A DNA stretch of 64,000 nucleotides from positions 1,340,617 through 1,404,616 of the forward strand of contig SJOL01006425.1 in assembly GCA_004794785.1 (NCBI GenBank), given 5' to 3'. A model generated the notes under the pieces. It saw nothing but the letters and a program-made list of their open reading frames with translations. It was not told where the DNA came from and did not search any database. Origin of the DNA: Opisthorchis felineus. Its lineage: Eukaryota; Platyhelminthes; Trematoda; Opisthorchiida; Opisthorchiidae. The position numbers were made by a program, and so were the translations under genes. Shown in pieces: positions 1-12,480 of this stretch (within the stretch, counting starts at the first letter, position 1; every line of letters starts with the position of its first letter).

Positions 1-639
1 GAACTAATGTTTCTGCGAAATATTTTCTGCTTATTTTGGCGTCCTGTAGGTTAAACGTGTCTGTCTTCTCCGAGTTCGATGGCAATTATTTGCACACTAC
101 CCTTCAGATTTGTTTTCGTTCTGATGACGAGCTTAGTCAACCAATCTGTCATACTCGCGACCAAGAACGTTGCATTTACTATCTTGGAGCCCAAGTGAAC
201 GTACCAAGTTCACCTCATCGGACCAGCCAAGTGACCTCAGCATTGTGCTGTATCCTCTCAGCACGCAACATTATACTACATAAACTGTATCCAAATCGGG
301 CAAATTTTTGACAAACAACTGCGTTGGGTGAGGTAGGATGAGCGAAATTGGAGGAAACCGGGGGAGAAAACATCCCTTTGACGTCAACTATCGTGACCTG
401 TGGATATTGTGACTGCCTTTTCCTCTCAGTTTTCCAGAATGCTGCCATGACAATCTTGTGAGCACTTCTAAACACTCTGACAAACGAAATCACCAAGGAA
501 ACCACAATTGAGGAATTATCATTGCTGTGAAGGCCCATGTTATCAAGCTTAATAACTGATCATGTAACAATTTCCTTGGTGCTGAGGAGACCCTGAAATT
601 TTATGACTGGATTTCTTCCTCCAAGTTAAACCGGTCTGG

Positions 640-1270
640 AGTGAAAAGTCAGCAGCCTTTGTGCAGCTGTTTTATCCCTGCTGGGAATCATCATCAGTGT
701 ACAGTTATGGATATTCAGATCCGTCACCTTCCACAAAAGAGACTAAAAGCTTCAAATTTCGGCTAAAAATATTGGACCGGTGGTGAGAATGAATTGCACT
801 TGGACAAGATATATATATAGGGCGACGCATCACTCAGCCACGTCGATTCATCACGTGGTTTGATCCACGAATGACGACTTCTCACGGGGAGACTGCTGTA
901 AACTGGTGGGGCGTTTTCTTTTCTGAGCATACTGCTTAACTTGCTTTGATTTCACTTTACTAAACAGCCGAGCAAAATAATGGCTTGGGTAATGTAAGGA
1001 GATTTGAGATCATCAATGGAAAGTTCGACCTGTAAGTGAACTGTAAGTGAACCCAGTCTACGCTGGGAAGCTGTTTTATCACCAGCAGTGTACATCTCAC
1101 GAAACTCCGGGCTAGTGGTCTGAACATGTTACCTTTCGACCACGAGCGCCCGAGCAACAGTGTGATTAACTCGCACTCAGAAAAGATATAAGGCCACTCA
1201 TCCTTCAGTCACGGAATCCACATCACGTGGTCACGTAATGGCTGGCCCTTCGTGTGAGGACTTTTCAGAT
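640..1270. repeat. Diverged duplicated module
   Basis: Two stretches, about 655-910 and 1060-1268, share landmarks in the same order: GCTGTTTTATC, a CAGTGTACA block, then AAGATATA...CATC.TTCAGTCACG and ATCACGTGGT. Degraded; no coding potential seen. Confidence 0.4.
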
Positions 1271-2139
1271 GAAAGTTCCCTCATTCCTTTGATTTTCGTG
1301 AAAGGATGAGACAGCTGTACGGCACTTTTTGGTTTTCCAGTATAGACTGGCACCATTTACTGGATGAAATATCCTTTTGCTGTCGTCCGAGATGAATTTC
1401 TCTCGGAAGAGAAGGCAGATCACTAGATGGTTGCGCATAAAAGTGAAAACGTAGAGGGTTTGCGCGGAACTGGATGTGTTACTGCAGGTCAGCCTGTGAA
1501 TTCGGCGCAAACTCGAAGGAATATGATCGGTGGGTAGCATGCAGTGGCCTAACGCGAGGCGTCAGCTGGCTTTAGTTTGATGGCACTACAATCAACACTG
1601 ATTCAACGAAAGATTCTAAGTAATGTGGGCTTTAGAGTTTCGAGGAAGGAGTCCTTCGGTCCTTTTGATGCATCTACTTCACTGGGAAAAAATACCATCT
1701 GGTAGAGTTTGGAATAATATTTGTTAATATTTACTAATACAAATTCCCTGCTTCGATTTGGACAACACGCTTCTTTTGAATTTGGTTTCAGTTTCATCTT
1801 GCAGATCTGGTTCAAACTACCCACCAAAACGGATACATTTCCATTCGCTTTGATGTATGCCACTAGCACATACGTTTCAAGGGCAGATTTACGTCCGTTT
1901 TTAATTTTGTTGTGCGTGGTTGTAGGATTCGTATTGTTCATATTCACATTACTCTCGTTTGAACAGTCGTCATCCTGTGCTGGCGTAATTATACTGGTAG
2001 TCAACCTGCTGCCAGTCACATACAAAATAAAGCAATTGAATTGAGAAATAACTGAGACGTACACAACGCATAATCCCTTTTGGTGCCTGTCTGGCCATAT
2101 TGCTTGTTGGCTTGACTCTTGGAAAATCAGTTTAAACTA
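1271..2139. other. No gene recognised
   Basis: Both strands carry open frames (up to 153 codons, minus 1603-2064) but none resembles a known protein and splice context is absent. Positions 1938-2002 match 40646-40704 (see that entry). Confidence 0.6.
1938..2002 (+). repeat. Short dispersed repeat, copy 1
   Basis: Shares the block ACATTACTCTCGTTT, then AGTC.TC.TCCTGT.CTGG and ATTCTGGT-like sequence with 40646-40704. Function unknown. Confidence 0.5.
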
Positions 2140-2622
2140 TAGACGTAATACATTGCTGATAATGTTGCTGAAAATCCTTTGACAGCCCACGACCGGTTAG
2201 GTCCTTCTTGGGGATCATCGCGTAGGCGCAGTCCACGAGTCTCCGTCAACCTTATGTTCTAATTGAACCCAAGTTGCACGAAATTGGCGAAATACATTCA
2301 TTTGCGTGCCAATTTGGTTTTGACAGGAGACTCACCTGGAGCCCACCTGAATTTCTCGTTTATGACGAGCCCTAAGAGTGGCGAAACCGGTCGTAGGCTG
2401 TCGAAGAGTTTTAAGTAACCTTATGACTAGTGCATCACGTCTATACATGTATCGCGATATCTTGAATATCGTACCAACTGAAACATGAGGCGGCATGGTA
2501 CAGCACATTCAGTTGCTTAAAAACATAGTAAACGAGAGATTCAGCTGGGTCCCAAGTGAGTCTCCCCTCGAAAACAAATTGGTACGCAAATGAGTGTATT
2601 TTGCCAGTTTAGACTATGTTAT
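2140..2622. repeat. Foldback-type repeat, copy 1
   Basis: Contains all family blocks. The block with GACAGCCCACGACCGG (2164-2219) recurs inverted at 2365-2420 as CCGGTCGTAGGCTGTC. The terminal block AAATACATTCATTTGC...TTTGACAGGAGACTCA (from about 2290) recurs inverted up to 2618. The unit from 2289 to 2618 is about 330 bp, the same size as the insertion at 24308-24639. Confidence 0.8.
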
Positions 2623-5079
2623 AAGGACGATGTTTCGCTAATCATTCAAAGGACTGAATAGTTTCTTCGAAAATATACCTTCAAAACTTGTCATCTAGCA
2701 ACCTCCACAAGATTGGCACAAACAGACCTACAGTCAAGTGTTTCTGATGAAGAAAACTTGATGGTTTATTCAGTATCAGTAATCGTGTGAATCGCCCTCG
2801 AGTGCGTCAGCAGAATGAGCTGATGCCAAATGCCAGGATCCTACGCAGCTCGGACACCCAGATCACCTGTGCTGTGATAGCTTAATAATCCTCACCCCAA
2901 GGACGGGGATATACTCTCCACCATACTGAATGAAACCACTTGATCATATGCAGCACACATAGGCGGCCAACCAGTGATATTAGGACACAACGACCCCGAG
3001 GGACGCGGAGATTACGGGCGCCAGATTAGAAACATATCCAAACAGTCATCTCAGTTAGAAATAATTGTCTCGTCACATTCTATCCGAAATTCCTTGACCA
3101 TGTACTTCTGTTCCGGTACCAGGTTTACGGACTTAATTGAACAACCTATCCCATTGTCTCGATCGTCATTATGGAGGCTGGAAAGGTCGTGCGGCTTTAA
3201 CCACAGTGTCACTGCTAACCACGCTAATCAAGGGGTTAAGCATGAATACTGTGCCTCTGCTTTGTCCAACATGGTTACACGCTTTCCACCGATATGGACG
3301 TACATTGGTTGCTGTTGTGAGTACAGATCAACAAGATATTGATCCAGCAGTTAAATGATATATTTTTGGCTTCCCATTATACGGTCCATTGCTTGACCCA
3401 ACAAGTACGTATCCCATTGTTTCGTTCTTCCCGGGATAGTCGCCTGATAAACATTGATTACTATTCCGCCGCATTTAACTAATGCATTTTGACGGATGGG
3501 ATTGGTTTTTAGTCCACTGTTTTTCCCGTTTGCATGCGAGTGTACTGTGTGTACCACGCTCGGAAAGCAAACATCTGAACCTTACCCCAATGGTCTGTTC
3601 TACATGACGAGAACCAACCAGTGGACCTTGTGCGATTGGCTTTCCTGTTTTTGAAGTGCTTAATCCTAGGATTGAAGTAGTTATTCCGGTTCTTAACGTT
3701 ATAATTTTTTCAGTTGTATTTGAATTCGACCATAAAATTTAAGGTAAAGTTGGCGTTATATCCTGAAAAGCCCACTGTCCTTTACTGTGGCTTGTGGGTT
3801 GGACGCAGAGGTTTCGGGCACTTGACTTTATGACCAACTATTCCAGGTTGTTAACTTTGTTACCTGTATGCCCAATTGATGAGTCACAATAAGGATGAAA
3901 GTACTTGTGTAGCCGTGTGCTGTTCGGGATCCGGCCACGCCTCACACACATCTGGTAGGATTCCGAGCTCTCATGTTTTCCTCACCGACCGATGATTCGT
4001 TAGAAGCAACTATCTGGCTACCCACTAGAGGTAATTGAATTGGTCAACAGTTGTGTAGACCAGGAAAATTACCTTCCCAAAAACCGTCAGATGTCCCTTT
4101 GGACAGTCGATCAATGGCTCCCGAACTCCACATGCCACACAAATAGTCGTATTCGTATATGAAAGTCAACAAAGAGAATTATTCAACTGTCAAATGAGGG
4201 AAGCATGAATTTGATAAGCTCACTTGAGAATGTTTTATTCTGAGCTCATATGTATGATAAAATATTTGTAGAACGTTTGTTGCAATCGGCCTAAACATGC
4301 AAGAAATATGGTGTTCAGGCCTTCTTTTCAGAAAGTGGGAAGAGAGTATACAAACGGATGAGCTTTCCTCTACCATTATTCAAAACGTTTGAGATCCACA
4401 CGCTTAGGCTGGAGAAAATTGCATAATGGTAAGCAGATTTTCGCTAGCTGATACAAAGCCATGCGAGCTCATACTGAGTAGGATCGTGACAATCACAGCT
4501 GCTTCCAGGCTATCGCAGAATGTCATGTATATGGAACTATTCTACGACAGTGAGGCCTTTGACGTGTCTGAATCAATATGTAATTACTCCTGAAATTGAA
4601 GCGAATATTGGTGGCTCAGGTTGTAATGATGGCAGCTGGGCAATTTAGTCGTAAACGCTTCAGTCGAGGTGACAAAATTTTTTTGTGCATTATGAGTGGA
4701 AGGGCACGCTCACACAAACGACCAATGATCGGTCAAGGTAGACCTGGGTAAGTAGACCCTGTATTAGTCCATGCACTCGCAACAGCCAAGCACTTCCGAA
4801 TTCAATTCACTTCAAACCTCAAAGAACTTCCAGTCACAACGCACTGATGATTTCACATCGACTGGTGAGGAGACGCTTGCCACCAAACTACTCAGCTCAA
4901 CAAAACAAACCCAGCGACTATGTGCTTAGTTCTAATGGGTCCACCGAACAGCGGGATCCACATAATGCATTAAGATTTGTAAAAAATCGATCCTGTTGTA
5001 AGAGATCAGTACTTGACACTGCTTGCTTCTTCCATCTTGTGTGAGTTCATCCAGTCTCACCATGGATGGGAAGCTGTTC
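2623..5079. other. No gene recognised
   Basis: Only short frames (up to 122 codons) on both strands without family resemblance. Ordinary-looking non-coding DNA. Confidence 0.6.
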
Positions 5080-5170
5080 ATCATAAACGAGAGAATCAGC
5101 TGGGCTTCAGATGAGCCAGTCTACCGTGAATTACCAAACTGGTATTCAAGTGAGTGCATTTATCAAAGCT
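5080..5170 (-). repeat. Foldback-type repeat, end fragment (copy 2)
   Basis: ATAAACGAGAGAATCAGCTGGG followed by a diverged GTGAATTACCAAACTGGTATTC and GAGTGCATTT, the inverted terminal block of the family. Confidence 0.7.
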
Positions 5171-6698
5171 GTTCACTAGTTTCACCCACTTAGTTCACAC
5201 TTTTCAAATGTAGAATTCTTTCTACACAATGTTTCCCCAATCCAATAGCGGCACCTTTCCGCAATGTCCCCCTTGTTCCACAGTGGTTTTGAGTTTTTGG
5301 TCCACAAAAACTTCAAAATGTTTTATTTGATAAAGAATAACTTTTCTATACATCTATGGGTCGGACCTGGCCGAACAGTCCAATTCCGATTTCCACATAC
5401 ATGATAAAAACGTGCATCAGTGTGCGAACGCTTATTCCAGACTGTTATCACTTGATCTATCTACAAAGACTCTGAACTAATATCCGGTGAATTACCGTGC
5501 TGTGTGATTAGCACATTATGCCTTCACAACTGCCCTGCGGTCACCAGTGTCCTGATGGACTGCCGATTGTTCTCGGCTGTAACGTGATCAACATCTCCAC
5601 CATCTGTAATCACACTCATCAATAGAGACATGGTATCGAAGAGACGGAGAAAATATCTAATTAAAAACAGTCGGGAAACTTCAAGCGCTTATCGAAAGTA
5701 CGAAAAAGCGGTTAGCGTGAAACTAAAGACCCTACACAGAACTGCCCGGTCGTTTTGGCGTTCAGCAAACAGGTACCGATATCGCCCACCGATTCGTTGT
5801 ATTTCCACTGTGATATCACAATCCCCTCAAAAAATATCATAGAACCCATGGCAGCTGGCAGCTACTGAGGAGAGGCATTTCTATTACAGTATGAACACAA
5901 ACGCCGTACAGATGTAGTTTGGGCAAAGTTTCATTGTTGGGAGTTAGAGGAAATTTAATTCGATCGGTGATTCCCGACTGATAGGTTATGGTAGCACTGG
6001 CGTCCCGCATACCTGACATTGCTCACTCAGATGCTCCACCGGTCAGACAATACCGTGGGACAATGGGTCACAAGCTTTTTCCGTTTCAATACATCACTTC
6101 CCCATGCTTCCCATTAATTCGCCATCCTGTAACTTTACAACCCCGTTACTTCGCCATCCGGCGAAACTTGTCATTGTTTCGGGTTCTGACCTACTCTACG
6201 GCGAAAGTAGATATCAGGGTTCTTGGGTTTAGCACCCTGCAAACTTGAGTCCGTCGATTTCCTATCTACAATACTATGGGAAACACAAGTGAATTTTTCA
6301 TCCAGAGTGTCAACTATTCAGATTTACGCCCCCATTAGTTCTGCTTGGTTTTGATGGTTGACAATGATTCCATGACTGTGGGGCCGTACTACGCATACCG
6401 AATTCATTGAATGGCTTTGTCCATGATTTCCACTGTGGAGCCGAACTCGTACTAATTGAGACGTGAACGCCAGTTACCAGTCATTAGTCAGTGGAGTTTT
6501 TTCGGATCTTCGGTGTGGATTTTTACCATATGGTACAACAGCAATTAATTACAGTTGATTCGAATAAACTGTCAGTGCTGAAGAAACTCTACGCTATATT
6601 TCTGGGGAAGTGCATTTTCAAGTGTTTTGCGGACAAAGCTGATGATGTGTTTTCAACTGCAGAGATTGTAAGCCTTACAAGAGAAGGAGAACAGATAT
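5171..6698. other. No gene recognised
   Basis: Short unrelated open frames only; no repeat recognised. Confidence 0.6.
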
Positions 6699-6890
6699 TG
6701 AGTCGAGGTAGCTTAGTGGTTAAGGCGTCAACTTACCGTTCGGAAGATCCGTGGTTTGAACCGAACCTCTGCATTTCGACTGCTCCTGTCTAGGTTTGGA
6801 TAACCTGGCAGTATCCCAGCCCTCGTACCTACTTCCGTTTACATGGCAGCTATGCCCTGGAAGAGTGTTACAGCTAAGCGGTTATTACTT
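6699..6890 (+). repeat. tRNA-derived SINE, family A, copy 1
   Basis: Polymerase III A box TAGCTTAGTGG at 6709-6719 and B box GGTTTGAACCG at 6753-6763 with tRNA-like spacing, then the family body with AACCTGGCAGTATCCCAGC and CCTCGT. The same head and body recur at 20115, 33783 and 46785. Confidence 0.8.
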
Positions 6891-7589
6891 TCAGAGGAAT
6901 AGATGTTTCACTTATATTCGTTTCCGAAAGATTTGATGAATCTCTCCAAAGTTCTCGTATCATTCGTATTTTCGGTTCACCCTCATCAACGTACTTTTTT
7001 TCACCTGCTTGTGCTCCAAGTACCCATCAAGAAAGCATCTATCTCTTGGATATATTAGTTTTAAGGAACGCCGGAGGTATATTTTCATACCGCACTTTAG
7101 GTACAAAAGGAAATTAATTGGCATCTTTTAGATAGTAAGCGCATGAGTCCCGTTAGACAGTCAGCCGCCATAGGCAAAGTAGATATACACGTTCGGCACC
7201 TCTAGCTGCGAAGGGTTCTTGAGCTAACCAAGCTTTGAAAGATACAACTTCGACTTACTTTAAAAATTTCATGATGGGCTCAAGTAGGAAAAAGCGAAAG
7301 ACTAATTCAAGTTACATGGGAGGTCTACATCTGCATCATGTTGATTGTTTTTTGTGAGAAAATAAGTGTAAATAGATTTTTGAAACTTTGTACCACCTTA
7401 ATCAGCCTCAGTAAAACCTACAGAATATGTGTGCTACGATATGTTAACATTTCGTTTAAGCTCTTCAGTCGCGGAAGAAAAACGTGCGCGGTATTTAACT
7501 AAAGTGTGTAGAAACCATTTTGAACAGACACTGATTGCCTGATCTCTGAGAGTCACTTTACCACTGTCAGGATAATCAAACTGTAAACG
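6891..7589. other. No gene recognised
   Basis: No convincing frame or repeat. Confidence 0.6.
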
Positions 7590-7890
7590 TCAGCTGTTTC
7601 TGTGCTCATAATCGGAGCTCGTTTGATTTGGTCAGCAGCTCTTCGCTTATCGCTGAACCTTGGGGTTTGTGTTGCGCAATAATATTTGGAAGGTGTTGAC
7701 CAGATCACTTTGATGACCAGTATCCAACACATATCCGACTGTCGCCGATGCGGGATTGCCATTTGACATCTGACCCGTCTGTTTCCCGACATAATTTCCA
7801 TCAGGAATCTGTGTCCTGCGATGTAAGCATCTCTGCAGCTGGAGGAGAGGCGGATAGATTGGAGAGTTTGGGCTCAAGTTTGTGCACAAC
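7590..7890 (-). pseudogene. Penelope-like GIY-YIG endonuclease fragment (tentative)
   Basis: One minus-strand frame reads NYVGKQTGQMSNGNP, then SATVGYVLDTGHQSDL and VNTFQILL. The order Y-V-G-[K]-TG ... G-N ... [VL].DTGH..D ...IL is that of GIY-YIG nuclease ends of Penelope-like retroelements (YVGQTGR...H...TGH.FD...). The frame is open from 7889 to 7647 without a reverse transcriptase upstream. Short, and may be coincidental in part. Confidence 0.4.
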
Positions 7891-10800
7891 GAATCCTGTT
7901 GGTCTGCATGAGACGTAGCTTGCCATCAGGCAAGCAGGCTATTATGCGAAACTTGAGGCCCCCATCTCTTATCAATATTTACCTTATTCCAAAATTTCAG
8001 ATCACAACCGTTTTTGACTAAGCTTGTCCGCACAGTTCTGATGACAGCGAACTACGACTGATGTATTTTGACGAGTTCTAATGGTAAGCCCAGAATACTT
8101 GTCAAAATGTGGTACCTTATTCGTGGTGTACATGTTTTCCCGCTGCCTCATCCAACGCTGATGAAATTTTATGAATGTTGAGGAGGTGTCATGGGGGAAT
8201 TTAGGACTTGGATTACTCAATTGGGAAGTTATCAGTATCGATGTGTCGTCCAGTATTTTGGCATTTAGAATTCCACACGTTTCTTCTGTCCCTATTCGAA
8301 CCCCACACCACCTTTTTGTTTAGTGTGTGCACATGAACTGGCATTTGTTCGTTCCAGCCAGCTCATTCATTTGACCTTGAGGTCATCTGGCCAATTTGTG
8401 GCCGACCTTATGCCCGCGTGACTGTCTCACGTGTGAGCCTGTTTTGCTCATTTGGTTTGTACTAGTCCAAGTGGACCATTTGGGTATCTACTATCGAGGT
8501 TTGTATATTTTGTGAAATTACGTTTCTCATTAATAGTACCGTATAGAACCCCAGTTCCGACTTTGTTTTGCCTTCCCAGAGGTTCTGGTACTACGGATCA
8601 CTCAAAGATACCGTTTGGTTGAAACAATTGGAATGCAGTCAGCGGGCAAAAGGATTGCATAGATATCCTGGTGTTAAAAGCCCACGGTCGTCAGATTATT
8701 GCCTACTCTTTGTAAGCCACTTTGCAAATCACCTCTGGTCGTAAAGTAGCAAGAACTGAGTTGTAACTCTGACAGCCGTCCTCATTAGGCCACAAGTAAA
8801 ATCATTATCGTTGGTCTGCTGTTCGATCAGATAATGCTGTGGTGGCGTACGTACCTGTGCAGTTTGACTGGCTATGCTAATTAGGAATGGCATACATTGA
8901 CCTTTTGCAAAAAAACAGCTGTGTTTCTTTGCGTGTATATGTATATTGTGCGGTTCTGATGTTACGTGTGACCCATTCTGCCCTGAAAAATACCTGCTCT
9001 TCACACGTGGCTACTATAGGGGGCTTTCTCCTAACCTCATATATATGGCGAATTATTCGCATCAAAATTTGTCCTACTCTTCTTATGGATTTGTGTGGCC
9101 ACTAAGAGATTCAAGTGAGCCTTCTTACGAAACCGTAAGGTAATCACTTCCCCCCAAAAGTTATTCACTAGAACATGTCACCACCACAAACACCGCTATT
9201 CTATCTGACTTGCTGATGAGTTGCCATGTCTAGAATAGCTAATCATCGTATCTCAACCCCAGGGATCAACAAGCGTAGTTTGTTTTGCCGGAATCTGTTT
9301 TACGTATTAGAGTGCTCGTCAGCACCTCTACTCAATGTGGTGTTTGATATTTGAAGGTACGTTGCGCATTCTTTAGCGTGACTACTCCTGATGAACAGCG
9401 AACTCGGTCGCTCTATGAAGGGTGATCCTAGTGAGCAGCGCCCAGCAACTCTATCTTTCAAGTGGTTAATCACATTCCTGTGGTCTGCACCCTAGAAAGC
9501 AATCGTAGTATCCTAACTATGCTAACGGATATTTGGTTGAACCAGAAGGTCATCGGAAAGTTTCTGCTTTTTCATCATGGTATTAACCGGCACACTCATC
9601 ACGCTTGAAAACAGCACCTAGTGGTCGATTTAATACCACATTATCGAGAGAAGTGGTGCTTCAACGTCACACGATTTCTGCCAAATTTTCAATGTCCTGA
9701 AAAGTCATCATCTTCAGGGGAATGAGCATCTTGAAAGTAGCACAAATATAAACCTTAAAAGCCACCCCAAACAGTGACGTGTTTCGTATTAGGGGTTGAT
9801 CGCGTGGTCCAGTGTTTGCACGAACATGCACATATGACTTCCATGCAAAGTGCTTCATTTCGACTGGTGTTTTGTCCTGACAGTCGGTCGGCCACTTCTG
9901 GATGGCCTGGTCACCGGTTCACAACCGTACATACTGCTGAGCGAGTTTCCAGGATTGTTTATCTTACTGTTGTTTGTACAAAGCGACACTTTCTATGCCA
10001 GTCATCTATACGCTGCTAGCTTTAACGAACAGCAAACAGACCAACGGTCCGATGATAACATGCAATGTTGGTAATCCCTGCGGTGAAGCACTGCATCTAT
10101 AAATCTGCGAAATTCCGGTCGCTACAAAGGTAAGAGGAATGTGCAGGTTCACATGAGGTGGTTGCTATAAAAGTGGGTCGCCCTAAGTAAGGAGTACTGT
10201 AAGTCTTCGCTTGTCTTGTGGGCTTGAATTAGATCGTTTACGGTACACAAAATTGTCAGTAAGCGTTATAAAAAAACGAGGAATAAGCCTGTTTAGGAGT
10301 GGATTTACACACTGATTTTTTACCAATGTCTTCCAGAAAATGGCTTACACTTCAATACCGGGACCAGTCACCAGCAGGTCGGGGGAAAGGAACACGACTA
10401 CCCAGTAGGCTAAGGCACTGTGGAAAACTCTCACGAATACGCGCTTAAACCTCTTCAATGGCTTCGTGTGCACCATGCAACAAGACCAAGCCCGTAGGCC
10501 CCGGTGACATTTCTATGATGGGAAGGAATGGCGAAATCCTTGTAAACAAACCGTGTTCCTTACCAAAGGGGACATCAAATGAAGGAGAACTTGTCAACAA
10601 ATCCCAGCGCAAACAAGAGTTGAATAAAATAGGTGAATTTATAGAAACCAAGCCACTGTATCAGGATAGCTTAATCGAATGAGTATTTGGAACTGTGATT
10701 AGTATGACCGCATGACACAGGGTTCGAACCCCAGTAAATTCAGTGCTCCTACGATTAAGTTGTGCGGACTATTTAGTGAGCAATCCTCCGGTTACGGCTG

Positions 10801-12254
10801 GGTAACACTTCATGATAGAACCCCCAGTTATCGTTGTGATTAGCACACTTTTTTGTATACGGCCACCACAATAGCATTACGCCATTCGACAAGTTTCCAA
10901 CGCCAGCATGGACGTAGACTTGGGAAATTATGGCCTATCATCTCCCACTGGTATAACGAAAGCCGACAAATTTCTCTGCAATCCACAAACTTGCGGTGTA
11001 TACAGTCGAGTGGAATTTATGCATGAACTGAAGACTTGTCATTCTTCGTCCATGCTATAAGTTATGAATTGATGTTTTGTGAACCTGAAGGTTGCCAAGA
11101 GTTGGAGGTCTAGTGCGCTGCCACAGAAGCCCCATGAGCAGCTCTCTGCCCATAGAATAGGAGCACGCTGTGGCTTCTCAACTAAAAGCTTTTTCAGGTG
11201 GCTGAACAATGAGGGTGAGTGTTCATGGGTTGAATATCTTTCATTTAAGGGAACCGGGTCCCTTTTGGAAACGTTACCCTTGTTTGGAGGATTGTTTTGC
11301 ACGAATAACCAGCAATACCAGTTACAGAAACAAATATCCCTCTCCGAGAGGTAATTCTGGGCTATTTTGAGGAGACTCCGGAAATATCTCACCATAGTTA
11401 ATATACGTTCGAACGCCTCCCGGGATTTGTAGTTGGTAGGTTTGATCGAACAAAGGGTCTGAAAGAAGATTTGGTTTGGACAAACCTAGATCATCGTATA
11501 CTTCAAGTGAAATACATAAAGCCAAGGATTGTATTCTTAGCTACGTCCGAATTGGCTGTGTCAGACTTGATGGAAACCGCCTTAGACAAGCGGAAATCGA
11601 GTAAAAAGATCTGACGGGAAAAATAGCTGTTATTTACGCAGCGAACTTGAGTAATCAAACCAAGCCTAAGTTGGTAAACGCTGAACATGAAAGTTGTACC
11701 CAGGATCAAATGAGTGTACGGATGCATGCCCCGATAATAGCAAGATTTATGCAAACGTGTATCTGGAGGCAGTGCCTGAACTAATGGTGCCAAGTATGAA
11801 ACGACAGTAGGACGTGTGGACCGGCATCCGTTTCCTGACTGGCTTGCCATATCTCACTAGGCCGATGGACACCCGCGCACAGTTGGTACTGCCTCACTCG
11901 GCTTGTGCTGAGCCGTGTGTGCATCCACCTGAAAGCTCCTTACTCGGTGCGAACCCCAGGGAATAAGGGCGGGGTATGAACAGAAGGGGAATTTCTAAAG
12001 CCATCAGTATACCAAACTGGTGATCCATTATTGTCAGTTCAAGTGGGTACAAATGAATAGTTGAGTCCCACTGACCATGAGCAGAATATCGGAGTGACAA
12101 AAGGGTACTTTTTACCAGTAAGCGGGACAGATTTCATTTTTCTGGTCCATACGAATATGTAAAAATGGTGAACCCGACCAATACATAAAGAGGTGTGCAA
12201 GCGCAACATTCATATCAAAAGAAACGGTGATAGGTCACACAAATAGAATTCTGA
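7891..12254. other. No gene recognised
   Basis: Short frames on both strands. A B-box-like GGTTCGAACCCC at about 10722-10733 lacks a recognisable A box or cloverleaf and may be a SINE remnant. 11039-11395 is open on both strands without family resemblance. Confidence 0.6.
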
Positions 12255-12480
12255 TCTAATCAGGTTGGAAAAGACTAGATGGTATTGCTTAGGCCACGTT
12301 ATGACCTGAACCCTGATAACGTGAGTTCTACCGCCGAGATGACTGAGATCGCTTACCTTTGCAAAATTGAAGAAGTCCGTTGGGCGACGCTAAATGCGGT
12401 TTTTGTGTGAAGTTCTTGTGGATACAAAAACCCGATTTGCACGAACTGAGAGTTGGGGATTCCCACCCACAAGCCTACAA
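12255..12480 (+). pseudogene. Possible non-LTR reverse transcriptase tail fragment
   Basis: A frame reading KTRWYCLGHVM followed by a basic stretch is reminiscent of the (L)RWLGHV.RM segment near the C-terminus of RTE-like reverse transcriptases. Stops interrupt it soon after. Confidence 0.3.

Noticed and set aside
1603..2064. 153-codon minus-strand frame
   Set aside because: Length is within chance for 64 kb of this composition, the opposite strand is also open, and no motif or splice context supports it.
10715..10740. tRNA gene suggested by GGTTCGAACCCC
   Set aside because: No matching acceptor stem or A box at the required distance.
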